A DNA stretch of 64,000 nucleotides. It comes from Cytophagales bacterium. GTDB taxonomy: Bacteria > Bacteroidota > Bacteroidia > Cytophagales > Cyclobacteriaceae. Below, piece after piece: positions 42,102 through 51,474 of this stretch. The stretch's first letter is position 1. Every line of letters starts with the position of its first letter. Both the position numbers and the translations under genes were made by a program. Below the pieces are notes generated by a model. The model saw only the letters and a list, made by a program, of their open reading frames with translations, did not search any database and had not been told where the DNA came from. The stretch covers positions 1 through 64,000 of the forward strand of contig JAFLBR010000014.1 in assembly GCA_017303795.1 (NCBI GenBank), given 5' to 3'.

Positions 42102-44132
42102 ATGGACAAGGAAAGAGAAAAGAAAATAGCGCCCAAAGTACCGCGGCCTAATTACCAGATGTGGATCATCTTAGTACTGGTGGCGGTAGTATTGGGTATC
42201 AGTTATATCAATAAAAGTGGCGAACTGGTAGAAATTACCGAGAGCCGTTTTGAAGATATGGTGGAAGCCCGAAACGTTAAAAAACTTGTACAGATAAAAA
42301 GCGATAACATCTGGATTATTGAGATTACACTCAAAGAAGATGCATTGCAGAATGCCAAGTACAAACAAGAAATTGAGCGATCCAGCCCATGGGGAGTGAA
42401 GCCAAATGGCCCGCACTATAAAATGAAAGTGGGCTCGATTGATAAGTTCATTGAAAAATATGAACTACTGCAAAAAAATGTTTCGCGTGCCGACCAGATA
42501 GATCTTAAAGTTGAAGAAAGGCAAGATTATACTTCCTTCTTGTTCAATATGGGCTTTTTGGTGTTGTTAGTATTAGGCTTCTGGATGTTAATGCGCAGAA
42601 TGACAGGTGGTGGCGGACCAGGCGGCCAGATTTTTAATATTGGTAAATCAAAAGCAGCACTTTTCGATGCTGAAAATAAAGTACGCATCACGTTTGCCGA
42701 TGTAGCCGGACTGGAAGAAGCAAAAGAAGAAGTAAAAGAGATTGTTGACTTCTTAAAGACACCACAAAAGTTCACGAAACTGGGTGGTAAAATTCCGAAA
42801 GGTGCATTGTTGGTTGGCCCTCCGGGTACCGGAAAAACCTTGCTTGCAAAAGCCGTTGCCGGTGAAGCTGGTGTTCCGTTCTTCTCGTTGTCGGGATCGG
42901 ATTTTGTGGAGATGTTTGTGGGCGTGGGTGCTGCGCGTGTGCGCGATTTGTTTAAACAAGCAAAAGAAAAAGCACCTTGTATTGTGTTCATAGATGAGAT
43001 TGATGCCATTGGTCGCTCACGCGGAAGAGGCCAGATGCCTGGTGCAAATGATGAACGCGAAAACACGTTGAACTCGTTGCTGGTAGAAATGGATGGCTTT
43101 GCTACCGATAGTGGTGTAATTATTCTGGCCGCTACTAACCGACCTGATGTATTGGATTCAGCCTTATTGCGTCCGGGTCGCTTCGATCGTCAGATCAGTA
43201 TTGATAAACCAGATATTGGCGGTCGCGAACATATTTTCAAAGTACACTTAAAGCCTATAAAGCTTTCGAAAGATGTAGATGTTAAAAAATTAGCAGCGCA
43301 AACACCCGGTTTTGCCGGAGCCGAGATTGCCAACGTATGTAACGAAGCCGCTTTGATTGCTGCTCGCAGAGATAAAGGTGAAGTGGATATGCAGGATTTC
43401 CAGGATGCTATCGATCGCGTGATTGGTGGTTTGGAAAAGAAAACTAAAATTATTTCGCCTGAAGAAAAACGCATTGTGGCTTACCATGAAGCCGGTCATG
43501 CCGTGGCCGGATGGTTTCTGGAACATGCCGACCCTTTGGTTAAAGTAAGTATTGTACCACGCGGTGTTGCTGCGTTAGGTTATGCACAGTATTTACCGAA
43601 GGAACAATTCCTTTACCAAACTGAGCAACTAATTGACGAGATGTGCATGACCTTTGGTGGTCGGGCTGCAGAGGAAATTGTATTTAATAAAATCTCTACC
43701 GGTGCCCTTAGCGATCTGGAGCGCATTACCAAAATGGCGTATAGCATGGTAACGGTTTATGGTATGAATAAAGAGATCGGTAACATTTCGTTCTACGATT
43801 CGAAGCAATCCGATTATTCGTTTAACAAACCTTATTCTGAAGCTACTGCCGAAAAAATTGATAAAGAGGTTAAGAAGATAATCGACAATGCATTCGAAAG
43901 AACGAAGTCGTTATTAACAGACCACCGCGAACATCTGGAGATTATTGCAAAAGAATTGCTTGAAAAGGAAATCCTGTTTCAATCTGATCTGGAGCGCTTA
44001 ATTGGTAAGCGCCCGTTTGCACACCAGACTACTTACGAGAAATTTACAAACGGAGCCAATACAGAAGTTAAAGAAGAAAAATCGAACGGAGTTCAGGAAA
44101 CCACACCTGAAACTGCCAGTGAAGTGAAATAA
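42102..44132 (+). CDS. ftsH: ATP-dependent zinc metalloprotease FtsH
   Basis: 676 residues: TM1 (about 20-36), a periplasmic domain (to about 145), TM2 (about 148-166), AAA+ domain with Walker A GPPGTGKT (239-246), Walker [11 protein letters not shown] and [11 protein letters not shown], then the M41 peptidase with HEAGH (462-466). It degrades misfolded and regulatory membrane proteins. The glycine-rich linker [17 protein letters not shown] is typical. Followed by a strong terminator at 44161. Confidence 0.98.
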   Translation: MDKEREKKIAPKVPRPNYQMWIILVLVAVVLGISYINKSGELVEITESRFEDMVEARNVKKLVQIKSDNIWIIEITLKEDALQNAKYKQEIERSSPWGVKPNGPHYKMKVGSIDKFIEKYELLQKNVSRADQIDLKVEERQDYTSFLFNMGFLVLLVLGFWMLMRRMTGGGGPGGQIFNIGKSKAALFDAENKVRITFADVAGLEEAKEEVKEIVDFLKTPQKFTKLGGKIPKGALLVGPPGTGKTLLAKAVAGEAGVPFFSLSGSDFVEMFVGVGAARVRDLFKQAKEKAPCIVFIDEIDAIGRSRGRGQMPGANDERENTLNSLLVEMDGFATDSGVIILAATNRPDVLDSALLRPGRFDRQISIDKPDIGGREHIFKVHLKPIKLSKDVDVKKLAAQTPGFAGAEIANVCNEAALIAARRDKGEVDMQDFQDAIDRVIGGLEKKTKIISPEEKRIVAYHEAGHAVAGWFLEHADPLVKVSIVPRGVAALGYAQYLPKEQFLYQTEQLIDEMCMTFGGRAAEEIVFNKISTGALSDLERITKMAYSMVTVYGMNKEIGNISFYDSKQSDYSFNKPYSEATAEKIDKEVKKIIDNAFERTKSLLTDHREHLEIIAKELLEKEILFQSDLERLIGKRPFAHQTTYEKFTNGANTEVKEEKSNGVQETTPETASEVK

Positions 44133-44160
44133 AGACTTCGGATAAATTATTAAAAACAGA

Positions 44161-44184
44161 AAGCCCTCCCACGAGGGCTTTTTT
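44161..44184 (+). terminator. Intrinsic terminator after ftsH
   Basis: AAGCCCTC-CCAC-GAGGGCTT followed by TTTT forms an 8-bp GC-rich stem with T-tail, 28 bp after the ftsH stop. Confidence 0.9.
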
Positions 44185-44217
44185 CATTTGCCCAGCTTTT
44201 GCCGTTATTTGCAACCG

Positions 44218-44994
44218 ATGGCGCAAACTCAAACATTACCAACCGGAAAGAAAATTTACTTTGCTTCCGATTTTCATTTGGGTGTGCCCGATGCCGCCAG
44301 CAGCCTAACCCGCGAAAAAAGAATTGTAGCCTGGCTTACGCAGATTGAAAAAGATGCGCATGCCATTTACCTGTTGGGTGATATTTTTGATTTCTGGTTT
44401 GAGTACCGTAACGTCATCCCCAAAGGTTTTATTCGGCTGCAAGGTAATTTAGCAGCATTAAGCGATGCGGGTATTCCTATTTACTTCTTTACTGGCAACC
44501 ACGACATGTGGATGTTCGATTACTTTGAAAAAGAAATAGGAGTTGTTATCTATCGCAAACCCATTGAACTGCAAATAAACAATCACTCGTTCTTGATTGG
44601 ACATGGCGATGGTCTTGGGCCGGGTGACAGCAGTTATAAAATCCTGAAGAAATTTTTCAACAGCTCAATTTGCCAGTGGTTGTTCGCACGCATTCATCCC
44701 AACCTGGGTATTGGTATTGCAAATTATTGGAGTCGTAAAAGCCGCATCAGCAATACAAAGAAAGGCGAACAATTCGTTAGTGAAGACAAAGAGTTTCTAT
44801 TAACCTATTGCAAAGAAGTAGAACAAACACAACATCACGATTTTTATATTTTCGGGCATAGACATCTACCATTAGATTTAAAAGTAAGTGCGAGCAGCCG
44901 TTACATAAACCTGGGCGAATGGGTCCACTTCGATACCTACGCAGTGTATGATGGAGACAACGTGACTTTGAAAAAATTTGAAGTACCTAAGTAA
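44218..44994 (+). CDS. lpxH: UDP-2,3-diacylglucosamine diphosphatase (LpxH-like)
   Basis: About 258 residues from ATG 44218 (homologues start just before YFASDFHLG). Metallophosphoesterase motifs are in order: SDFHLG, LGDIFDFWFEY, GNHDMW, GHGDG and FGHRHLP. In Gram-negatives LpxH splits UDP-2,3-diacylglucosamine to lipid X in lipid A synthesis; the long spacer after GHGDG (GPGDSSYKILKKFFNS) is typical of LpxH. Its stop overlaps the next start (TAATG). Confidence 0.92.
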   Translation: MAQTQTLPTGKKIYFASDFHLGVPDAASSLTREKRIVAWLTQIEKDAHAIYLLGDIFDFWFEYRNVIPKGFIRLQGNLAALSDAGIPIYFFTGNHDMWMFDYFEKEIGVVIYRKPIELQINNHSFLIGHGDGLGPGDSSYKILKKFFNSSICQWLFARIHPNLGIGIANYWSRKSRISNTKKGEQFVSEDKEFLLTYCKEVEQTQHHDFYIFGHRHLPLDLKVSASSRYINLGEWVHFDTYAVYDGDNVTLKKFEVPK

Positions 44995-45791
44995 TGTTTA
45001 AGACCATACTTTTTGTTTGTTGCTTTGTGCCTCTATTCGGTTACGCACAATCTGATTTTAAAAAAGTAAAATCGTGGAAGGCTAAAAAAACAGAACTGAT
45101 CTCTTTGGATCGTCTCGGTAACTTTATCTTCATTGAGAAGTCGGGGCGTATGATTAAGTACAATGGTGACGGAAAAAAATTAGCAACCTCTGCCAGGCAA
45201 CCCGTAACATTAGTGGAGCCGTGGTTTCAGCCAACCATTTTTGTTTACAACCGCAGCAAGCAACACTATAATCTATTAGACCGCAATTTTGAAAGTAGTT
45301 CAACACATGCAGTTGATTCTGCCTGGGCCATCGAACCCATATTGGTTTGCCCAACACACGATAACCGCCTGTGGATTTTAGATCAGGCCGATTGGTCGCT
45401 TAAAAAAGTACTACCTACTACTAATCAGGTTATACAGGAGTTTAGTCTGGCTCCAGAAAATTTAGAGCAGGCTGACTTTATTTACCTGCGCGAATATCTC
45501 AACCTCGTTTTCCTACTGGATAAAAATTCAGGCATTATAATTCTCAATCACCTCGGTAAAGTAATCGAACGTATCTCCGTGCCCGGACTCAAAGGTTTCT
45601 ACTTTTTTGGAGATGAGATGTACTTCGTTCAGGATGGAAAGCTGAAATACTTCAATCTGCTTACTTCGCAATGGCGTGAGCATGCGCTGCCCTCAAATGC
45701 CGTGCAGGCCATTATAACCGATGAATGCCTGGTTACGCTGAGTGTTACGAAGGAGGTTACTCTATATAGATACACGTCCTCATCGGATTAA
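44994..45791 (+). CDS. Hypothetical secreted protein, propeller-like
   Basis: 265 residues with signal peptide (to about GYAQ). The body alternates strands with repeats such as LDRLGNFIFIEKSGRMIKYNGDGK and LREYLNLVFLLDKNSGIIILNHLGKVIE, suggestive of NHL/propeller blades, but no family is certain. It overlaps the lpxH stop by one base and so is probably cotranslated. Bacteroidota often have a lipoprotein-like partner here; role unknown. Confidence 0.7.
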   Translation: MFKTILFVCCFVPLFGYAQSDFKKVKSWKAKKTELISLDRLGNFIFIEKSGRMIKYNGDGKKLATSARQPVTLVEPWFQPTIFVYNRSKQHYNLLDRNFESSSTHAVDSAWAIEPILVCPTHDNRLWILDQADWSLKKVLPTTNQVIQEFSLAPENLEQADFIYLREYLNLVFLLDKNSGIIILNHLGKVIERISVPGLKGFYFFGDEMYFVQDGKLKYFNLLTSQWREHALPSNAVQAIITDECLVTLSVTKEVTLYRYTSSSD

Positions 45792-45871
45792 ACTCAAAAG
45801 TAGGAAAAGTCGATTTTCATAGCTGAGACTTCGCATGATCACTATATCTGTAAATTGATTAAATTCACGTC

Positions 45872-46171
45872 ATGGGAATAAATGAAACCTATAAAAGACA
45901 GATTCAAGAACTTTGTAAGAATTACAAAGTGAGAAGTTTGTACTCCTTTGGATCAGTAAATACTTCTCGATTTTCGCCTGATAGTGACGTTGATTTGCTA
46001 GTTGATTTTAAAATAGAAGACCCTCTAGAATACGCTGATAATTATTTCAACCTGAAGTTTGAATTGGAAAAAATATTCAATCGTCAAATAGACTTATTAG
46101 AGAGCAAAGCAATCAAAAATCCTTTTTTATTGGCAAGTATTGATCGAACTAAAGTTCTGGTGTATGGATGA
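45872..46171 (+). CDS. mntA: MntA-type nucleotidyltransferase antitoxin
   Basis: 99 residues with GS-x10-DxD (G27, S28, D39, D41 in the segment FGSVNTSRFSPDSDVDLLV), the active site of minimal nucleotidyltransferases. In MntA/HepT systems the antitoxin AMPylates a tyrosine of the HEPN toxin. The toxin gene starts 8 bp before this stop. The active site looks intact, so an active antitoxin is expected. Confidence 0.88.
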   Translation: MGINETYKRQIQELCKNYKVRSLYSFGSVNTSRFSPDSDVDLLVDFKIEDPLEYADNYFNLKFELEKIFNRQIDLLESKAIKNPFLLASIDRTKVLVYG

Positions 46172-46496
46172 TGAGGTGAAGACCTGGTTAAAGGATATTG
46201 AACAAGCTATTAGCGAAATCAATTCTTTTATCCCAGTAGTGAAAAACTTCAAGGACTTCCAAAAAGATTTAAAAACCAGAAGAGCTGTTGAACGAAACAT
46301 AGAAATAATTGGTGAGGCAATGACAAGAATTCTTAAAGTCGAGCCCAACATTAGAATTTCAGAAACCCGCAAAATAGTTGACACCCGCAATAGGATCATT
46401 CATGGCTACGATTCAGTTTCAGAGGAAGTGCTGTGGGGCATCATCATTAGAAACCTGCCAACATTAGATCAAGAAGTCAAGCAGCTTCTCAATTAG
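46164..46496 (+). CDS. hepT: HepT-type HEPN ribonuclease toxin
   Basis: 110 residues from ATG 46164 (homologues start just before a helix like MDDEVKTWLKDI), all helical, with the RX4HXY motif RNRIIHGY (R75, H80, Y82). R and H form the RNase site in the dimer and Y82 is the expected AMPylation target. It overlaps mntA by 8 bp. A mid-helix RRAVERNIEIIGEA is the usual HEPN core. Confidence 0.9.
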   Translation: MDDEVKTWLKDIEQAISEINSFIPVVKNFKDFQKDLKTRRAVERNIEIIGEAMTRILKVEPNIRISETRKIVDTRNRIIHGYDSVSEEVLWGIIIRNLPTLDQEVKQLLN

Positions 46497-46660
46497 TACC
46501 AATCAAGTTGAAAATTAGGTTTTATCTGTGTTCATTTTTGAACATCTTTGTACGCCTAAGCACAAACCGAACTACAAAACCGTGTTTTTAATGCTCAAAA
46601 CGTAATGGCATAATTTTTCCTTTAAGTCTTTAAGAAGTTAACTATTTAAACCTACCTACT

Positions 46661-48025
46661 GTGAACGAAGGCAAAATCCTGATGATTGATGACGATGAGG
46701 ATGTTTTACTGGCAGCCAAAATGTTGCTTAAAAAATCCAATCATCAGGTTATCATTGAAAAAAATCCTAACAAGATTCCATTCCTGCTCAACAACGATAC
46801 CTACGATGTAATTCTGCTGGACATGAACTTCAGCAAAGACACCACCAGTGGTAAAGAAGGTTTTGAGTGGTTGAAACAAATTAAAGAGCGCGACCCAGAT
46901 GCTGTAGTAATTATGATTACCGCTTTTGGCGATGTGGAGATGGCCGTGCGCGCACTGAAAGAAGGTGCTACGGATTTTATTCTCAAGCCCTGGCAGAACG
47001 AAAAATTAGTAGCTACTATTTCTACAGCTATCAAGTTAAAGAAATCGTACAACGAGGTTGATAAACTACGCAAGGCTAAACAAATGCTGGAAGAGCAGAT
47101 CAGCCAACCTTTCCGTGATATTATTGGCCAAAGCAATGCTTTAAAAGATGTGTTCGGGCTAATTGATAAAGTTGCCAAAACAGATGCAAACGTTTTGATT
47201 CTGGGCGAGAACGGAACCGGAAAAGAATTAGTAGCCCGCGCTATCCATCAAAAATCGATGCGCAAAGACAGTTCGTTTGTAGCAGTAGATATGGGTGCTA
47301 TAACCGAGACTTTATTTGAAAGCGAATTGTTTGGGCATAAGAAAGGAGCGTTTACAGATGCGCGAGAAGACCGGCCCGGAAGATTTGAACTTGCCAATGG
47401 CGGCACGCTATTTTTAGATGAGATCGGAAACCTGAGTATGGCATTGCAAAGTAAATTATTAAGTGCATTGCAATCGCGGCTGGTAACGCGGGTAGGTTCT
47501 AACCAGGCAACCGAAGTAGATATTCGGTTAATCTGCGCTACCAACATGCCGCTGCATCAAATGGTATTGGAAGGAAAATTCCGACAGGATTTATTGTATC
47601 GGATTAACACGGTTGAAATTACCATTCCACCACTTGGCGATCGCATTGATGATATTCCATTACTGGCCAATCACTTCCTGAATCATTACGCAAAAAAATA
47701 CCGGAAGGAAGCGCACAACATTTCGCCTGATGCAATGAATAAGCTGAAGAAGTACCCTTGGCCGGGCAATGTGCGTGAGTTACAACATGCCATTGAACGC
47801 GCTGTTATTATGGCCGACTCTTCTACGTTACAGGAAAGTGATTTCTTGTTTAGCCGTAAAAGTTCTAACGACATAGCTGCCGATACCTTAAATCTTGATG
47901 AAGTAGAAAAGGCTGCTGTGGTAAAAGCCATTCAACTTCATAACGGCAACATCTCTAAAGCCGCAGATGAATTAGGTCTTACGCGCGCTTCGTTGTACCG
48001 CAGAATGGAAAAGTATGGACTTTAA
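46661..48025 (+). CDS. Sigma-54-dependent NtrC-family response regulator
   Basis: 454 residues: receiver domain (1-125; D10, D11 and phospho-acceptor D54 in ILLDMNF), AAA+ domain with Walker A GENGTGKE (182-189), loop GAFTDA (229-234) in place of the canonical GAFTGA, and a C-terminal Fis-type helix-turn-helix (KAADELGLTRASLYRRMEKYG). The GTG start at 46661 fits homologues. The GAFTDA variant is common in Bacteroidota. It overlaps the histidine kinase gene by 11 bp. The upstream region carries GTTCA-TTTT-TGAAC (46530-46543). Confidence 0.93.
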   Translation: MNEGKILMIDDDEDVLLAAKMLLKKSNHQVIIEKNPNKIPFLLNNDTYDVILLDMNFSKDTTSGKEGFEWLKQIKERDPDAVVIMITAFGDVEMAVRALKEGATDFILKPWQNEKLVATISTAIKLKKSYNEVDKLRKAKQMLEEQISQPFRDIIGQSNALKDVFGLIDKVAKTDANVLILGENGTGKELVARAIHQKSMRKDSSFVAVDMGAITETLFESELFGHKKGAFTDAREDRPGRFELANGGTLFLDEIGNLSMALQSKLLSALQSRLVTRVGSNQATEVDIRLICATNMPLHQMVLEGKFRQDLLYRINTVEITIPPLGDRIDDIPLLANHFLNHYAKKYRKEAHNISPDAMNKLKKYPWPGNVRELQHAIERAVIMADSSTLQESDFLFSRKSSNDIAADTLNLDEVEKAAVVKAIQLHNGNISKAADELGLTRASLYRRMEKYGL

Positions 48026-49367
48026 TAAGCGATCGCCACTCGTCACCCGTATTGCAATACTGGTGGCCACTATAGTGGTGTTTGCGTTTATGGTTGCTGC
48101 CGATAAAAGAAGTTACATTCTGATACTGGCATTATTGGGTGCCATTATCTTTCAGGTAAAACAATTACTCAAAGAGGTAGAAGGAAAAGATATTCCTTTG
48201 TCATCTTTCTTTGATTCGATCCGCTTCGATGAAATTACCCAAACGTTTAAGGCCGATGACAATTCGGCTACGGTTCAAAAACTACAACGCGAGTTAAACG
48301 ATGCACTGACCAAACTTAAACAGGCTCGCAAAGAAAAAGATTCGGAGTACCAGTTCTTCAAAAACATTGTTCAGCATGTAGGTATTGGTTTGTTAACCTT
48401 TAAGCGCGATGGTTCTATTCAGATTATGAACAGCGCGGCCAAACGTGTGCTGCGGGTTACTAAAGCCGATCGGGTTGAAGATTTGAAAGTGGTGAGCGAA
48501 TCGCTGGTAGATACTTTCCTTAAACTAAAAACCGGTGGCCGCGAATTGTTGCAATTAAAATTTGGCGATGAAACAGTTCAGCTTTCGGTTTTTGCCATTG
48601 AACTTACGTTGCGCGATGAAGAAGTAAAACTCATTTCGATGAGTAACATTCAAAGCGAACTGGAAGAAAAAGAAATGGAAGCGTGGCAAAACCTGGTGCG
48701 TGTGCTTACGCATGAAATCATGAATTCGGTTACGCCAATTTCTTCGCTGGCCGGAATTGTAGAAGAAGATCTGAAAACCCGCATCGACCGCCCTACCGAA
48801 TCGGAACTGAAAAAAGAAGATCTGGAAGATATGTACCTGTCGTTGCAAACCATTAGCAAACGTAGCGCTGGGCTTATCAAGTTTGTAAAAGAGTTTCGTA
48901 ATCTAACTCACATTCCCAAACCCAAGTTGGCCGAAGTGAATGTGAAAGAGTTGTTAGATGAACTGGCACAACTTCATAAAAAAGAATTGGCCGATAATCA
49001 GATTACCATTTCCGTTTCGGTTGACCCGGCTAACCTGTATGTGCTGGCCGATAAAACCATGATTGAACAAGTAATCATAAACCTGATTAAGAATGCTATT
49101 CAGGCGTTTGATGAACAACCAGAAAAACAAATTGAGCTTAACGGCTATACCAACGAAAAAGGCCGCACGATTATTTCTGTTAAAGACAATGGCTCAGGTA
49201 TTGATAGCGAAGCCCTCGAAAAAATCTTTATCCCCTTCTACTCTACCAAAAAAACCGGTTCGGGTATTGGGTTAAGTCTCTCCAAGCAAATCATGCGGCA
49301 GCATGAAGGAAACATTACCGTTAAATCGGAATTGGGTAAGGGAACGGAGTTTTTGTTGCGGTTCTAA
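48015..49367 (+). CDS. Sensor histidine kinase, partner of the NtrC-type regulator
   Basis: 450 residues: two TM helices (about 12-28 and 33-47), a coiled coil (85-112), a PAS-like domain (about 113-215), HisKA with H233 in LTHEIMNSVTPI, and an HATPase with DNGSGI and GTGIGLSLSK-like GSGIGLSLSK. The N-box helix (LINLIKNAIQAF) is present. With little periplasmic sequence between the helices, it probably senses membrane or cytoplasmic signals. Together with the upstream regulator it controls sigma-54 promoters; the targets are unknown. Confidence 0.92.
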   Translation: MDFNKRSPLVTRIAILVATIVVFAFMVAADKRSYILILALLGAIIFQVKQLLKEVEGKDIPLSSFFDSIRFDEITQTFKADDNSATVQKLQRELNDALTKLKQARKEKDSEYQFFKNIVQHVGIGLLTFKRDGSIQIMNSAAKRVLRVTKADRVEDLKVVSESLVDTFLKLKTGGRELLQLKFGDETVQLSVFAIELTLRDEEVKLISMSNIQSELEEKEMEAWQNLVRVLTHEIMNSVTPISSLAGIVEEDLKTRIDRPTESELKKEDLEDMYLSLQTISKRSAGLIKFVKEFRNLTHIPKPKLAEVNVKELLDELAQLHKKELADNQITISVSVDPANLYVLADKTMIEQVIINLIKNAIQAFDEQPEKQIELNGYTNEKGRTIISVKDNGSGIDSEALEKIFIPFYSTKKTGSGIGLSLSKQIMRQHEGNITVKSELGKGTEFLLRF

Positions 49368-49405
49368 ACTTCTTCTGCTAAAAAGTGAAAGTCTAAAAAG
49401 ATTGT

Positions 49406-49413
49406 TAGCTTTG
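49406..49413 (+). promoter_or_regulatory. -7 element of the acyl carrier protein gene
   Basis: TAGCTTTG, in the context GTTAGCTTTG, matches TAnnTTTG and is identical to the box before rsfS. It lies 16 bp before the ATG. Confidence 0.45.
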
Positions 49414-49429
49414 AGCAATCAATATTCGT

Positions 49430-49669
49430 ATGCCAGACGTTCAAAAAAAGGTACACGCCATCCTGATCGAGAAATTAGGAATTCCCGATTCTGAAATTAC
49501 ACCCGAAGCCAGTTTTGTAAAAGACCTCGGTATCGATTCGCTTGACTATGCAGAATTGGTGATGGAGTTTGAACAAACTTTCGATATTAAAATTCCGGAT
49601 GATGATGCCGAGAAGATGCAAACCATCGGGCAAGCCATTGGGTACATAGAAAGCAAACTGGCTAAGTAA
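49430..49669 (+). CDS. acpP: Acyl carrier protein
   Basis: 79 residues, acidic, with the phosphopantetheine site in LGIDSLDYAELV (Ser37) and the recognition helix LVMEFEQTFDIKIPD. It carries acyl chains for fatty acid synthesis or another type-II system. It is not next to fabF here, so a secondary ACP cannot be excluded; the sequence looks like canonical AcpP. Confidence 0.88.
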   Translation: MPDVQKKVHAILIEKLGIPDSEITPEASFVKDLGIDSLDYAELVMEFEQTFDIKIPDDDAEKMQTIGQAIGYIESKLAK

Positions 49670-49724
49670 TTCTTGTATTTCGCTTAAGTATTTTCAGAGC
49701 GCCTGAAGCCTGAAAATTTATCTC

Positions 49725-49990
49725 GCCCTTTCAGGGCTAAACCAACTACCATTTTATTAACGCAGGGCTTCACCCTGCGTTTAGTTTATTCCGCCCTTTC
49801 AGGGCTAAGTAAAGTGGAACTGAGCTACTTGGTTTTTTCTATTAAAGCAACGTTATTTCATATAGAGATTGTGCCGCTTAGTGATGAGTTAATTCTCAAT
49901 TTATGTTCAGCCCTGAAAGGGTTTAATACCATAAGACAGGGTGAAGCCCTGTCGCAAAAAAAAAGTGAATAGGCAAAGCCCTGAAAGGGT
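49725..49990. repeat. REP-like repeat locus 2, two inverted units
   Basis: The gene-free stretch 49670-50006 consists mostly of two units. Unit 1 has GCCCTTTCAGGGC (49725-49737), CGCAGGGCTTCACCCTGCG (49761-49779) and GCCCTTTCAGGGC (49793-49805). Unit 2, inverted, has GCCCTGAAAGGG (49910-49921), GACAGGGTGAAGCCCTGTC (49935-49953) and GCCCTGAAAGGGT (49978-49990). The locus matches 12062-12253 with unit order reversed. Stem ends vary in pairs (CG/CG, CA/TG, GA/TC), evidence of selection on the hairpin. Confidence 0.8.
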
Positions 49991-50006
49991 GAGATTGAAA
50001 TCCACT

Positions 50007-50345
50007 CTAAACATTCTCCAACTGATAGTAACTACTAAAACGCTTCATCCTTTTTGCTGAATCCATCAAAAAAGGTTTTACATCTGCAAGATTAGATAGC
50101 GGAGCTACCTGCCAGCCATTGGTAACTTCATTCCAAAATACCACAAACTTTTCCAGCGAAAGCATCAGCACATCCATTTCGTAAATCTCTTCGCCTTCGC
50201 AATCGTGCATACCAGTAAACTGCAACAGAATATGGCCGCGCTTTACCAACTCGCCCTTGTTGCAATCAATGCTGTTCAGGCGCATCAGCAATTTGCTTTC
50301 AGTATCCCAGGCTTTAAATTTTATTTTGCGCGATTTAAATTCCAT
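50007..50345 (-). CDS. YopX-domain-like protein
   Basis: 112 residues from ATG 50345 (MEFKSRKIKFKAWDTESKLL). R-K-I-K-F-x-A-W-D, ILLQFTGMHDCEGEEIYEMDVL and VVFWNEVTNGW match the YopX fold often seen in phage proteins and sporadic chromosomal genes. No phage context here. The frame extends upstream to 50429 across the divergent promoter of the lipid kinase and is not used. Function unknown. Confidence 0.75.
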   Translation of the reverse strand: MEFKSRKIKFKAWDTESKLLMRLNSIDCNKGELVKRGHILLQFTGMHDCEGEEIYEMDVLMLSLEKFVVFWNEVTNGWQVAPLSNLADVKPFLMDSAKRMKRFSSYYQLENV

Positions 50346-50356
50346 GTCAGTAAAGT

Positions 50357-50364
50357 TACCTTTG
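50357..50364 (+). promoter_or_regulatory. -7 element of the lipid kinase gene
   Basis: TACCTTTG matches TAnnTTTG immediately before ATG 50368. If used, the transcript is leaderless or starts translation slightly downstream. Confidence 0.4.
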
Positions 50365-50367
50365 TTT

Positions 50368-51285
50368 ATGACTCGCACCATAGCCGCAAGTAAGAAGGTA
50401 TTATTCATTGTAAATAAATTTTCAGGCACCGGTTACAAACCCGCGGTGGAAGGTCGGCTACTTTCTTTTTGCCAGCAAGCCGGTATGGAAGTGCATATAG
50501 AGTTTACACAAGGTCGCGGCCACGCCACCGAGTTGGCTATGCAAGCCGCAACTTCAAAAAACTTTGATGTAGTATTTGCAATGGGTGGCGATGGCACTGT
50601 AAACGAAGTAGCAAAAGGTGTGGTAAACACACAGCAGGTTATGGGCATTATCCCGAAAGGTTCCGGCAACGGACTTGCCCGGCATTTGGGTATTTCTGTC
50701 GATTTCAAAAAGGCATTACCCTACATCGCAGCTACTGCCGTAATAGACATGGACTCGTTTACGGTTAACAATCATTTGTCGATTAATGTGTCGGGTATTG
50801 GGTTTGATGGCCACGTGGCCGGATTGTTCGGAAAGAATGGTAAACGCGGATTGATTAATTACTCACGACTGGTCTTGCAGGAGTTTATGCAGTATCCGGA
50901 GTTTACTGGTGAGATTACGATTGATGGAGTGCTTGTAAACGAACAAGCCTTTGTGCTGGCGTTTGCCAACTCATCGCAGTTTGGAAACAATGCCCGCATT
51001 GCACCACATGCATCAGTTTGCGATGGTGAATTGGACCTAAGTTTTGTACGCAAAGTATCCTTTGTACAAGCCGCAGGGTTTGCACACAAAATGTTTACCG
51101 GTAACTTGAGTACTTCACAGTTTGTTAAAATTATTAAAGGCAAAGAAATTAAGCTTCGGTTTCCTAAGCCCATGGCTTTTCATGTAGATGGCGAAGCCAT
51201 GCAGCCAGCAAGCGAGTTCGCGGTAAAAATCAACCCCGGTTCTATCCGTTTGTTGATTCCCAACAACCAATCAAAAAATATCTAA
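50368..51285 (+). CDS. Diacylglycerol/lipid kinase (YegS/DagK-family)
   Basis: About 305 residues from ATG 50368. VLFIVNKFSGTG, the glycine-rich GGDGTVNEVAKGV, the PKGSGNGLARHLG substrate loop and DGELDL are the family's signatures. It phosphorylates diacylglycerol, sphingosine or related lipids at the membrane. The long frame from 50257 overlaps the opposite-strand YopX-like gene and is rejected. Confidence 0.9.
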   Translation: MTRTIAASKKVLFIVNKFSGTGYKPAVEGRLLSFCQQAGMEVHIEFTQGRGHATELAMQAATSKNFDVVFAMGGDGTVNEVAKGVVNTQQVMGIIPKGSGNGLARHLGISVDFKKALPYIAATAVIDMDSFTVNNHLSINVSGIGFDGHVAGLFGKNGKRGLINYSRLVLQEFMQYPEFTGEITIDGVLVNEQAFVLAFANSSQFGNNARIAPHASVCDGELDLSFVRKVSFVQAAGFAHKMFTGNLSTSQFVKIIKGKEIKLRFPKPMAFHVDGEAMQPASEFAVKINPGSIRLLIPNNQSKNI

Positions 51286-51474
51286 CTTAATAGTCCGGAT
51301 TCGGATAGCCCTTCGGGGAAGTGAAGCCGTATAAGCACTGTTAAATCAACCCTAACACAATGAAATGAGCATAAACCAGACTCCCCAACGTGATGTTAAT
51401 ATCGGCATCTTATAAAAGGCTGAAGTCTCAGAATGCGAATTCCATGTGACAACTAAAAAAACAATTATTAGCGC

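Noticed and set aside
42527-43066. Minus-strand 179-residue frame inside ftsH
   Set aside because: Antisense to the AAA+ core; length arises from low stop frequency in the complement of conserved Gly/Ala codons.
50257-50367. Upstream extension of the lipid kinase
   Set aside because: It overlaps the YopX-like gene and its own promoter element; ATG 50368 fits the family.
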